The notes under the pieces are model-generated. The model was not told the DNA's origin. It worked only from the letters and a program-made list of their open reading frames with translations, and searched no databases. DNA of 64,000 nucleotides from Nitratireductor arenosus (lineage in GTDB: Bacteria > Pseudomonadota > Alphaproteobacteria > Rhizobiales > Rhizobiaceae), in the NCBI RefSeq assembly GCF_009742725.1, contig NZ_WPHG01000001.1, forward strand, positions 1,028,001-1,092,000, in the 5' to 3' direction. The stretch's first letter is position 1. Each line of letters starts with the position of its first letter. A program made the translations under genes and the position numbers. Positions 57,111 through 64,000 of this stretch are shown piece after piece.

Positions 57111-57120
57111 GAACCCGCTT

Positions 57121-57594
57121 ATGGCCAGTTTCGTTGTCCTGGAGCCTTCCGGTGACCGTCCCGCCGCCGACATCGCCTTCGTCCGGGACGGATTCGCCTG
57201 GCTCGGTCTTCTGCTACCCTTCTTCTGGCTTTTGTGGCACCGGCTGTGGATCGAGGCGTTGCTTTTCCTGGCCGCCTCGATCGGCCTGGCGATGCTGGTC
57301 GAATTCGGCGGTCTGGGCGTCGTCGCGCCGTTCCTGTCGCTCATTCTGGCGCTTTATGTCGGCGTCGAGGGCGCGACGCTGCAGGTGTGGGCGGCGACCC
57401 GCCGCGGCTGGCGCGCGTGGGGCGTCGTGGAGGCCGACACGCTCGAGGACGCCGAGGCGCGCTATTTCGCCGAACGTGGCGACGCGGCGGAACCCGAGCG
57501 GATCGTCCAGCGCGCCGAGCCGTCCCGCACGGTGAGGCCGGGCGTTTCCGGCGAACCCGCGCTCGGCCTGCTCGACTATCCCGCGCGAGGCTGA
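57121..57594 (+). CDS. DUF2628 membrane protein
   Basis: 157 residues with about three membrane segments ([51 protein letters not shown]). The N-terminal [22 protein letters not shown] pattern and a cytoplasmic tail with [20 protein letters not shown] match DUF2628 proteins. Function unknown. It sits inside the his operon between hisB and hisH, a position conserved in rhizobia that suggests shared expression rather than a histidine enzyme. Confidence 0.85.
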   Translation: MASFVVLEPSGDRPAADIAFVRDGFAWLGLLLPFFWLLWHRLWIEALLFLAASIGLAMLVEFGGLGVVAPFLSLILALYVGVEGATLQVWAATRRGWRAWGVVEADTLEDAEARYFAERGDAAEPERIVQRAEPSRTVRPGVSGEPALGLLDYPARG

Positions 57595-57596
57595 CA

Positions 57597-58247
57597 ATGC
57601 GCGTCGCCATCATCGATTACGGCTCCGGCAATCTGCGCTCGGCCGTCAAGGCCTTCGAGCGCGCCGCGCGCCAGGCCGGCATCGTAGCCGAGATCGAGCT
57701 GACATCAAATGCCGAACGGGTGCGCACGGCCGACCGCGTCGTGCTGCCGGGCGTGGGCGCCTACGCCGATTGTCGCGCCGGCCTCGATGCCGTGCCCGGC
57801 ATGGTCGAGGCGATCGACGAGGCCGCGATCGCCAGGGGGCGGCCCTTTCTCGGCATCTGCGTCGGCATGCAGCTGATGGCGCAGCGCGGCCTGGAAAAGA
57901 CGACGACCGAGGGTTTCGGCTGGATCGCCGGCGACGTGGTCCGCATCAAGCCGGCCGAGCCCGCCTTGAAGGTTCCCCAGATCGGCTGGAACACGATCAC
58001 CCTCGTGCGGCCGCATCCGTTGTTTGAGGGCATTGCGACCGGCGAAAGCGGGCTGCACGCCTATTTTGTCCATTCCTACCATCTGCAAACCCGCAAGGCC
58101 GACGAGTTGGTCGCCGTCACCGACTATGGCGGCCAGGTCACGGCGGCGGTCGGCCGCGACAACCTCGCCGGCACCCAGTTCCATCCCGAAAAGAGCCAGG
58201 CGCTCGGCCTGGCCCTGATCGCCAATTTTCTGAGGTGGAGGCCATGA
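57597..58247 (+). CDS. hisH: Imidazole glycerol phosphate synthase, glutaminase subunit
   Basis: 216-residue class I glutamine amidotransferase that supplies ammonia to His[26 protein letters not shown], the nucleophile in [11 protein letters not shown] (Cys near residue 88), and HSYHL with [18 protein letters not shown] providing the catalytic His/Glu. 2 bases after the DUF2628 gene. Confidence 0.97.
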   Translation: MRVAIIDYGSGNLRSAVKAFERAARQAGIVAEIELTSNAERVRTADRVVLPGVGAYADCRAGLDAVPGMVEAIDEAAIARGRPFLGICVGMQLMAQRGLEKTTTEGFGWIAGDVVRIKPAEPALKVPQIGWNTITLVRPHPLFEGIATGESGLHAYFVHSYHLQTRKADELVAVTDYGGQVTAAVGRDNLAGTQFHPEKSQALGLALIANFLRWRP

Positions 58248-58299
58248 ACCGCAAACGGTGTTGGATCGCGATGGTCGATATCACAACAGGGGCCAAGGC

Positions 58300-59061
58300 A
58301 TGATCCTGTTCCCCGCCATCGATCTCAAGGACGGCCAGTGCGTGCGCCTGAAGCTCGGCGACATGGCGACCGCCACGGTCTACAACGCCGATCCGGCCGC
58401 CCAGGCCAGGGACTTCGAGGCACAGGGGTTCGACTGGCTGCACGTCGTCGACCTGAACGGTGCCTTCGCCGGTCAAAGCGTCAACGGCGCAGCTGTCGAG
58501 GCGATCCTGAAGGCAACGCGCAACCCGGTCCAGCTCGGCGGCGGCATTCGCACGCTCGCCGATATCGAGGCCTGGCTCGACAAGGGGCTGGCGCGCGTCA
58601 TTTTGGGCACGGTGGCGGTGCGCGATCCCGATCTGGTCAGAGAGGCCTGCCGGCTTTTTCCCGGCAAGATCGCGGTCGGCATCGACGCCAAGGGCGGCAA
58701 GGTCGCCGTGGAAGGCTGGGCCGAGGCCTCCAAACTCGGCGTGATCGAGCTGGCCGAGCGTTTCGAGGGCGCCGGTGTGGCCGCCATCATCTATACCGAC
58801 ATCGACCGCGACGGCGTGCTTTCGGGCATCAACTGGGAGGCGACCATCGATCTGGCCAACGCGGTCTCGATCCCCGTCATCGCCTCGGGCGGGCTCGCCT
58901 CGATCGCCGATATCGTGCGCATGACCATGCCCGACGCCAAACGGCTCGACGGCGCGATCTCCGGCCGCGCGCTTTATGACGGGCGCATCGACCCGGCCGA
59001 GGCGCTGGCCGTGCTCAACGGCGCCAAACCGCCGGCCGGGCTGTTCGAGGACCCCGCATGA
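58300..59061 (+). CDS. hisA: Phosphoribosylformimino-5-aminoimidazole carboxamide ribotide isomerase
   Basis: 253-residue beta/alpha barrel that performs the Amadori isomerisation of Pro[20 protein letters not shown] has the catalytic Asp 8, and a second acid occurs in [14 protein letters not shown]. The two phosphate loops are VQLGGGIRT and [12 protein letters not shown] 58300 is where the family starts, 52 bases after hisH. Overlaps hisF by 4 bases. Confidence 0.97.
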   Translation: MILFPAIDLKDGQCVRLKLGDMATATVYNADPAAQARDFEAQGFDWLHVVDLNGAFAGQSVNGAAVEAILKATRNPVQLGGGIRTLADIEAWLDKGLARVILGTVAVRDPDLVREACRLFPGKIAVGIDAKGGKVAVEGWAEASKLGVIELAERFEGAGVAAIIYTDIDRDGVLSGINWEATIDLANAVSIPVIASGGLASIADIVRMTMPDAKRLDGAISGRALYDGRIDPAEALAVLNGAKPPAGLFEDPA

Positions 59062-59861
59062 CCCTGAAAGCCCGCGTTATCCCCTGCCTCGACGTCAAGG
59101 ACGGCCGCGTCGTCAAGGGCGTCAACTTCGTCGACCTGATCGACGCCGGCGATCCCGTCGAGGCCGCCAAGGCCTATGACGCGGCCGGCGCCGACGAATT
59201 GTGTTTCCTCGACATCACCGCCTCGTCGGACAATCGCGAGACGATTTTCGACGTGGTGGCGCGCACGGCCGAGCAGTGTTTCATGCCGCTGACCGTCGGC
59301 GGCGGCGTGCGCGCGGTCGCCGATATCCGCAAGCTGCTGCTTGCCGGCGCCGACAAGGTGTCGATCAACACCGCGGCGGTGAAAAATCCCGATTTCGTCG
59401 CCGAGGCGGCCGACAAGTTCGGGAACCAATGCATCGTCGTGGCGATCGACGCCAAAAAGGTGTCGGCCCCGGGCGAGCCCGCGCGCTGGGAGATCTTTAC
59501 CCATGGCGGACGCGAGAAGACCGGCATCGAGGCGGTCGGGTTCGCACAAAAAATGGTCGAACGCGGCGCCGGCGAGATCCTGCTGACCTCGATGGATCGC
59601 GACGGCACCAAGGCCGGCTACGATTTGCCGCTGACGCGGGCGGTCGCCGATGCCGTGCCTGTGCCGGTGATCGCGTCGGGCGGCGTCGGCACGCTCGACC
59701 ATCTGGTCGACGGCGTCCGCGACGGTCACGCCGCCGCCGTGCTTGCCGCCTCGATCTTTCATTTCGGCACCCATTCCATCACCGAGGCCAAGCACCATAT
59801 GGAAGCGGCCGGCATTGCCGTGCGCCTCGACCCGGCGGCACCGGCCGGAGCGCGACCATGA
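59058..59861 (+). CDS. hisF: Imidazole glycerol phosphate synthase, cyclase subunit
   Basis: 267-residue barrel. [25 protein letters not shown] holds the catalytic Asp, [13 protein letters not shown] the second. [14 protein letters not shown] and [13 protein letters not shown] bind phosphate. ATGA overlap with both hisA (before) and hisE (after). Confidence 0.98.
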   Translation: MTLKARVIPCLDVKDGRVVKGVNFVDLIDAGDPVEAAKAYDAAGADELCFLDITASSDNRETIFDVVARTAEQCFMPLTVGGGVRAVADIRKLLLAGADKVSINTAAVKNPDFVAEAADKFGNQCIVVAIDAKKVSAPGEPARWEIFTHGGREKTGIEAVGFAQKMVERGAGEILLTSMDRDGTKAGYDLPLTRAVADAVPVPVIASGGVGTLDHLVDGVRDGHAAAVLAASIFHFGTHSITEAKHHMEAAGIAVRLDPAAPAGARP

Positions 59862-60178
59862 GCGGATTTTCCCTGACCGATCTGGAAAAGATCATCGCCG
59901 AGCGCGGCCGCTCCGGCGATCCGCAGTCCTGGACGGCGAAGCTGTTTGCAAGCGGCACCGACAAGGCGGCGCAGAAGCTCGGCGAGGAGGCCGTGGAAAC
60001 GGTGATCGCGGCGGTGCGCGGCGATCGCGACGGGCTGGTTTCTGAAAGCGCCGATCTTGTCTATCATTGGCTGGTGGTGCTGGCGCTCGCCGATGTGCCG
60101 GTTGCCGATGTGCTGGCCGAACTCGAGCGCCGCACGGCGCGCTCCGGCATTGCCGAAAAGGCGGCGCGCGACGAGTGA
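59858..60178 (+). CDS. hisE: Phosphoribosyl-ATP pyrophosphatase
   Basis: 106 residues. MazG-like helical fold: [31 protein letters not shown] with the metal-binding Glu pair, and [16 protein letters not shown]. Second step of histidine synthesis; hisI is not fused and is not in this window. Coupled to hisF by ATGA; coaA begins 22 bases later. Confidence 0.95.
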   Translation: MSGFSLTDLEKIIAERGRSGDPQSWTAKLFASGTDKAAQKLGEEAVETVIAAVRGDRDGLVSESADLVYHWLVVLALADVPVADVLAELERRTARSGIAEKAARDE

Positions 60179-60200
60179 GGCGGGCGCGAAAGGAAAGCTG

Positions 60201-61160
60201 ATGGACCAGCTTGCTCCGGACCTGAAATATTCGCCCTACCGCTTTTTCAGCGCGGAGCGCTGGGCCGGCTTTCGCGCCGACACCCCGCTCACCCTGACCG
60301 AGGACGAGGTCAGCCGGCTGAGTTCGCTCAACGATCCGGTCGATCTCGACGAGGTGCGCCGCATCTACCTGTCGCTGTCGCGGCTTTTGTCGGCCCATGT
60401 CGAGGCGAGCCAGCTTCTGTTTCACCAGCGCAAGGTGTTCTTCAACACCGGCGACGTGGTCAAGACTCCCTTCATCATCGGCATCGCCGGTTCGGTCGCG
60501 GTCGGCAAATCGACGACGGCGCGCATTCTCCAGGAACTTCTGGGGCGCTGGCCGTCGAGCCCCAAGGTCGATCTGGTCACCACCGACGGGTTTTTGTACC
60601 CCAACGAGGTGCTGCGCGGCGAGAACATCATGGATCGCAAGGGCTTTCCGCAGAGCTACGATGTCGGCCAGCTGTTGCGGTTCCTGTCGGCGATCAAATC
60701 CGGCGAGCCGGACGTGCGCGCGCCGGTCTATTCCCATCTGACCTACGACGTGGTGCCCGGCGAATACGTGCTGATCGACCGGCCCGACATCCTGATCTTC
60801 GAGGGCATCAACGTTCTGCAGACCCGCGACCTGCCCCCGGACGGGCGCGCGGTGCCGGTGGTGTCGGACTTTTTCGACTTCTCGATCTATATCGACGCCG
60901 ACGAAGACCTGATCCACACCTGGTATATCGACCGTTTCATGCGCCTGCGCGAAACCGCCTTCCGCAACCCGCAATCCTTCTTCCACCGCTATTCGCAGCT
61001 TTCCGAGGACGCCGCGCGCGCCATCGGCGAAAGCCTGTGGGCCAATATCAACCTGAAGAATCTGCGCGAGAATATCGTGCCGACCAGGCCGCGCGCCGAC
61101 CTGATCCTGCGCAAGGGCGCCGACCATCTGGTCGAGGAGGTCGCGCTGCGCAAGCTCTAG
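60201..61160 (+). CDS. coaA: Type I pantothenate kinase
   Basis: First committed step of coenzyme A synthesis. 319 residues: [23 protein letters not shown]-loop [60 protein letters not shown], and [18 protein letters not shown] lies before the ATG. The position after hisE is conserved in rhizobia. Confidence 0.97.
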   Translation: MDQLAPDLKYSPYRFFSAERWAGFRADTPLTLTEDEVSRLSSLNDPVDLDEVRRIYLSLSRLLSAHVEASQLLFHQRKVFFNTGDVVKTPFIIGIAGSVAVGKSTTARILQELLGRWPSSPKVDLVTTDGFLYPNEVLRGENIMDRKGFPQSYDVGQLLRFLSAIKSGEPDVRAPVYSHLTYDVVPGEYVLIDRPDILIFEGINVLQTRDLPPDGRAVPVVSDFFDFSIYIDADEDLIHTWYIDRFMRLRETAFRNPQSFFHRYSQLSEDAARAIGESLWANINLKNLRENIVPTRPRADLILRKGADHLVEEVALRKL

Positions 61161-61329
61161 GCGCCATGCCGTTTTGACAGGAAAGATGCCGCCGCGCGGG
61201 ACGATCCGACGCCCGCCTTCGCAGCCGGCGGGCAGTCGCAATCCGGCCTGGCCCATCGCGCTTGTGGGGCCGCCGGATGTGGGCTAGGTCGAGCCCGCGA
61301 ACGGGTTCGCGAGCCAAGGAGCAGGGCAG

Positions 61330-62388
61330 ATGACGACGACGACGGTTTTGCCCGCCGGGCCGCGGGAGCTGCGCTTTCCGTTTCCCGACAGTCCCGAAAC
61401 CGGCACGGTCGGCGAGGTCGCGCCCGGCATCTTGTGGGCGCGCATCCCGCTGCCCTTCCGCCTCGACCACGTCAACATCTACCTGATCGAGGACGGCGAC
61501 GGCTGGGCCGTGCTCGACACCGGCATCGCCAACGGGAAGACCCGCGAAATCTGGCAGGCGCTGGTTGCCGGGCCGCTGGCCGGCCGGCGCCTGACGCGGC
61601 TGATCGTCAGCCATTATCATCCCGACCATATCGGCCTGGCCGGCTGGCTGTGCGACCGGTTCGACCTACCGCTTCTGACCAGCCATTCGGCCTATCTCGG
61701 CTGTCTCAACATCTCGCTCAGCCCGGGCGCGCTCGATGCCGAGCCCTATCGCGACCATTACCGCCGCCACGGCATGGCGGACGACACCGCGCGCCTGGTC
61801 AGCACCCAGGGCCACAATTATCTGCGCATGGTGGCGCCGCTGCCGCCGGTTTTTTCGCGGCTGGTCGCCGGCGACACGCTGACGCTCGGCGGGCGCGATT
61901 TTGAGGTGCTGGCCGGCGACGGCCACGCGCCGGAGCAATTGATGCTCTACTGGCGCGACGGCAACGTGTTCTTGGCCGCCGACCAGGTGCTGGCCAGGAT
62001 ATCGCCCAATATCGGCGTGTGGGCGGTCGAGCCGGAGGGCGACCCGCTCGGGCTCTACCTGCGCTCGCTCGCCGCGCTGCGCGCCACCATTCCGGCCGAC
62101 GCGCTGGTGCTGCCCGGCCACCAGCTTCCCTTTGTCGGGCTGCACCAGCGCTGCCGCGAGCTGGCCGCCCATCACGACGAGCGCTGCGCGGCGATCGCCG
62201 AGGCCTGCAGCGCAAAGCCGCGTTCGGTGGCCGATCTGCTGCCTTTCGTCTTCCCCCGCGCGCTCGATCCGCACCAGATGGGTTTCGCCTTCAGCGAGGT
62301 CCACGCCCACGTCAACCGCATGAAGCGGCAGGGCAGGCTGGTGCGCGACGCAAAAGACGAAGACGTGCACCGCTACCGGCTGGCCTGA
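61330..62388 (+). CDS. MBL-fold (metallo-beta-lactamase superfamily) hydrolase
   Basis: 352 residues. The metal-binding SHYHPDHIGLAGWLCDRF motif follows the first strand VNIYLIEDGDGWAVLDTGI. Further ligands are in GDGHAPEQLMLYW, ADQVLARISPNIGVW and VLPGHQLPF. A C-terminal winged-helix-like tail (HAHVNRMKRQGRLVRD) places it with LACTB2/glyoxalase II-like hydrolases rather than true beta-lactamases. Substrate unknown. Last gene of the GC-rich chromosomal block before the composition drops. Confidence 0.88.
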   Translation: MTTTTVLPAGPRELRFPFPDSPETGTVGEVAPGILWARIPLPFRLDHVNIYLIEDGDGWAVLDTGIANGKTREIWQALVAGPLAGRRLTRLIVSHYHPDHIGLAGWLCDRFDLPLLTSHSAYLGCLNISLSPGALDAEPYRDHYRRHGMADDTARLVSTQGHNYLRMVAPLPPVFSRLVAGDTLTLGGRDFEVLAGDGHAPEQLMLYWRDGNVFLAADQVLARISPNIGVWAVEPEGDPLGLYLRSLAALRATIPADALVLPGHQLPFVGLHQRCRELAAHHDERCAAIAEACSAKPRSVADLLPFVFPRALDPHQMGFAFSEVHAHVNRMKRQGRLVRDAKDEDVHRYRLA

Positions 62389-62791
62389 GGCCACAGCCAG
62401 CGCCGGACGCGGGCGTTGGCGTCGCGATATGGCGGGTCGAATTTCGCCTCTAGATACCGCTCCCCCCCGCAGGACGCCGCCGCGATGGATCGAAAGCCTG
62501 GCCGGCAACAAAAGCCCCAGCGCGACCGGACTGCCGGCTTCCCCAATCCGGGACAGTCCCTGCCACGCTCATCCGGTTCATGACATGTGTCCCTGGCAGG
62601 AGATGAGCGAAGGGTAAAAGGAGGTCGAGGGGGCTTGGATTGAAAAGTGGGTCGTGGGTAGTCAGTAGGGACAATAGGTTAGACGGCGCGATAGCGGCAT
62701 TTTAGTTTCACGTGGACCGTTTACTTGATCGAAAGTTGCCCTATGCACCATGGCGAGATGATTACTCATATGCAGCCGACGAAAAAGAGGC
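62389..62791. other. Boundary region with composition shift
   Basis: 403 bases without a supportable gene. GC-rich to about 62560, then purine-rich (62597-62670) and AT-richer. I see no intact transposon ends, tRNA or direct repeat that would mark an integration site. A parS-like GTTTCACGTGGA occurs at 62706-62717. The stretch contains the junction between the core chromosome and the restriction-modification genes. Confidence 0.5.
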
Positions 62792-63643
62792 GTGAACCGC
62801 ACGATGCCATCTCAGAAAACCGCTGTCGTCGAACATCTGTTCAACAAATACTGGGATAAGAAGTCAGCGTCTCTAACCAAGTCCCTGATGAGCCTAGAAG
62901 AGGTGGCCGCGGCTATTCGTGAATGCAACGACGCCTACGGCTTGACGTTAAGTGCTCGCAACCCAGCCAATTTTATGAAGGATTTGCTTCGCGGTGCGAA
63001 TGCGTCGAAAAATTGGCCCGTCTCAGTTGCAGCCAAACGTTACACCGGTGTACAAAGAACGGGTGCAGGTGAGTGTTTTGAGTTTGTGCCATTTCATGTC
63101 GGTCAGAGCGAACCGTTCCCCGATTATTTCAAGGTACGTTTAGATTCAGAAACATACCCAGTTCAATCTATAAGTATACCGCTAGTCACAAAGACGCTAG
63201 GTCGGTCGGACGAAAATTGGCTTATCCAAACCGCAGTCAATCTGAGAGTGGTTGAAACCCACTTTGCGATTGCACCCGCATTCCCGTTGCTCGAACTTAC
63301 TCATCTACAGATGGGAATTAAATTGCGCTCGACCGAAATCGATGCGTTGTTTCTAGGTAAGACCGGTAGCGAGCAAGATCCCGAGTCCGTCTTGATAACT
63401 TGCGAGGCCAAACAGGCCAAGGATCCGCTGATTTCGAGCCAAATTATCAATCAGGTTCAGGCCGCTTTCGCAGAGGCCGATGTCGAAACCGTAGTTCCTA
63501 TTGGGCTCCGGACGGTGAAGGGTGTCGGTTTCTATCTGACCGAATTCGAGGCAATAAAGCGAGCCGACGCGTCGAAGCTTGAAGAGCTTACCTTAGCCAG
63601 CGATGCCATCTACAAACTGCATCCGCCTGTAAAGGGTATTTAG
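62792..63643 (+). CDS. Candidate Type II restriction endonuclease (PD-(D/E)xK-like)
   Basis: 283 residues, family not recognised. It is read as a restriction enzyme because it is paired with a cytosine methyltransferase gene, has lower GC than its neighbours, and contains a possible nuclease core: a strand with TEIDALFLG (Glu 182, Asp 184), about 20 residues later the strand LITCEAKQAKD (Glu 205, Lys 207), then SSQIINQVQAAFAE. An upstream helix QTAVNLRVVETHF may carry another acid. The N-terminal half has a winged-helix-like look (SLEEVAAAIRECNDAYGL). GTG 62792 or ATG 62804 may be the start. Its last 51 bases overlap the convergent methyltransferase. Confidence 0.6.
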   Translation: MNRTMPSQKTAVVEHLFNKYWDKKSASLTKSLMSLEEVAAAIRECNDAYGLTLSARNPANFMKDLLRGANASKNWPVSVAAKRYTGVQRTGAGECFEFVPFHVGQSEPFPDYFKVRLDSETYPVQSISIPLVTKTLGRSDENWLIQTAVNLRVVETHFAIAPAFPLLELTHLQMGIKLRSTEIDALFLGKTGSEQDPESVLITCEAKQAKDPLISSQIINQVQAAFAEADVETVVPIGLRTVKGVGFYLTEFEAIKRADASKLEELTLASDAIYKLHPPVKGI

Positions 63644-64000
63644 CGCCTCGATCTCCTCTTGCTTGCGTTTCTTGGCACCGCTCTTCTTGTCGCGTCGCCC
63701 GATTGGATTTTCGACACCAAAGTACGCTGCAGCCTCGGTACTATTCATTGTTAAAAGAGTATCATCGCCGAGATCGAGCGCCTCTGTCGGACGTGTAGCC
63801 TTGACACCAAGAGCTTCGATCACCGAGGCTGCAACAGCACGGGCCAGCGGAGGCGGAACAGCATTTCCGATTTGCCGCGCACCATGCCATTTCGTTGCGT
63901 TGAAACGAAACCAATCGGGGAAACCGTGCAGTCGAGCCATTTCGCGGACAGTAATACATCGCGCATAGGCGTAATGAATCGGTCGTGGGCTCGTAAATGC
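63593..64000 (-). CDS. DNA cytosine-5 methyltransferase, C-terminal part (runs off the window)
   Basis: 135 residues visible; the gene continues past the right edge. The sequence PRPIHYAYARCITVREMARLHGFPDWFRF is motif IX and WHGARQIGNAVPPPLARAVA is motif X of C5 methyltransferases. The catalytic PC and ENV motifs and the target-recognition domain lie outside, so specificity cannot be told. A polar Lys/Arg-rich tail (RRDKKSGAKKRKQEE) follows motif X. It protects DNA against the partner enzyme encoded convergently with a 51-base tail overlap. Confidence 0.92.
   Translation of the reverse strand, partial: AFTSPRPIHYAYARCITVREMARLHGFPDWFRFNATKWHGARQIGNAVPPPLARAVAASVIEALGVKATRPTEALDLGDDTLLTMNSTEAAAYFGVENPIGRRDKKSGAKKRKQEEIEALNTLYRRMQFVDGIAG

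Noticed and set aside
62450-62674. 74-codon leftward frame in the boundary region
   Set aside because: No family resemblance and it crosses a composition change; possibly debris of a mobile element, but no ends or transposase motif are visible.

Overview
The window is a GC-rich stretch of an alphaproteobacterial chromosome, most likely order Hyphomicrobiales (Rhizobiales). The evidence is gene content and order: mnmE-mnmG-rsmG-parA-parB with parS sites, hemJ-hemE / ppsR-maf-aroE-coaE-dnaQ / secB-fxsA-tim44-mltA-smr, hslV-hslU, hisB-hisH-hisA-hisF-hisE-coaA, an imuA-imuB-dnaE2 mutagenesis cassette, and a pyruvate carboxylase that reads like the rhizobial enzyme. I do not assign a genus.

Layout. 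1-6.5 kb: end of a branched-chain amino acid ABC transporter binding protein, pyruvate carboxylase, a lytic transglycosylase and a flavin amine oxidase. 6.5-9.3 kb: ffh (with a structured leader), chorismate mutase and rpsP; the usual rimM-trmD-rplS do not follow. 9.3-19.5 kb: an M24 peptidase behind a strong FadR-type palindrome, asd, leuB and leuD, small membrane or exported proteins, and an MFS exporter. 19.5-21.1 kb: a broken FAD oxidoreductase lying on both sides of a small glyoxalase-like gene. 21.1-28.6 kb: a CitE-like lyase, DUF1737, a zincin peptidase, then imuA-imuB-dnaE2 behind a LexA box. 28.7-31.8 kb: a proteostasis and translation-quality group (UPF0434, LON-N, CnoX, YbaK-type deacylase) and tRNA-Gly(GCC).

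32-48.3 kb is the replication and segregation core. holA converges on parB. parB-parA-rsmG-mnmG-mnmE read leftward with four parS sites. rho, hemJ and hemE also read leftward. A 403-bp AT-richer gap follows, with a perfect DnaA box, a repeated TGTYGAAAA motif and four GANTC sites. Beyond it ppsR-maf-aroE-coaE-dnaQ read rightward. This matches the hemE/oriC arrangement known from Caulobacter and rhizobia, so I call 44184-44586 the likely chromosomal origin, with parS about 7-9 kb away and genes on both sides transcribed away from it.

48.3-61.2 kb continues with secB, fxsA, a Tim44-like protein, murein hydrolases, Smr and XRE proteins, hslU-acetyltransferase-hslV, the his cluster and coaA. The last 1.6 kb, after an MBL-fold hydrolase, changes to lower GC. 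It carries a convergent pair: an unrecognised PD-(D/E)xK-like protein (candidate restriction endonuclease) and the C-terminal end of a cytosine-5 DNA methyltransferase that runs off the window. This is probably an acquired Type II restriction-modification system and is the clearest accessory element here. No CRISPR array, rRNA or intact insertion sequence was seen.
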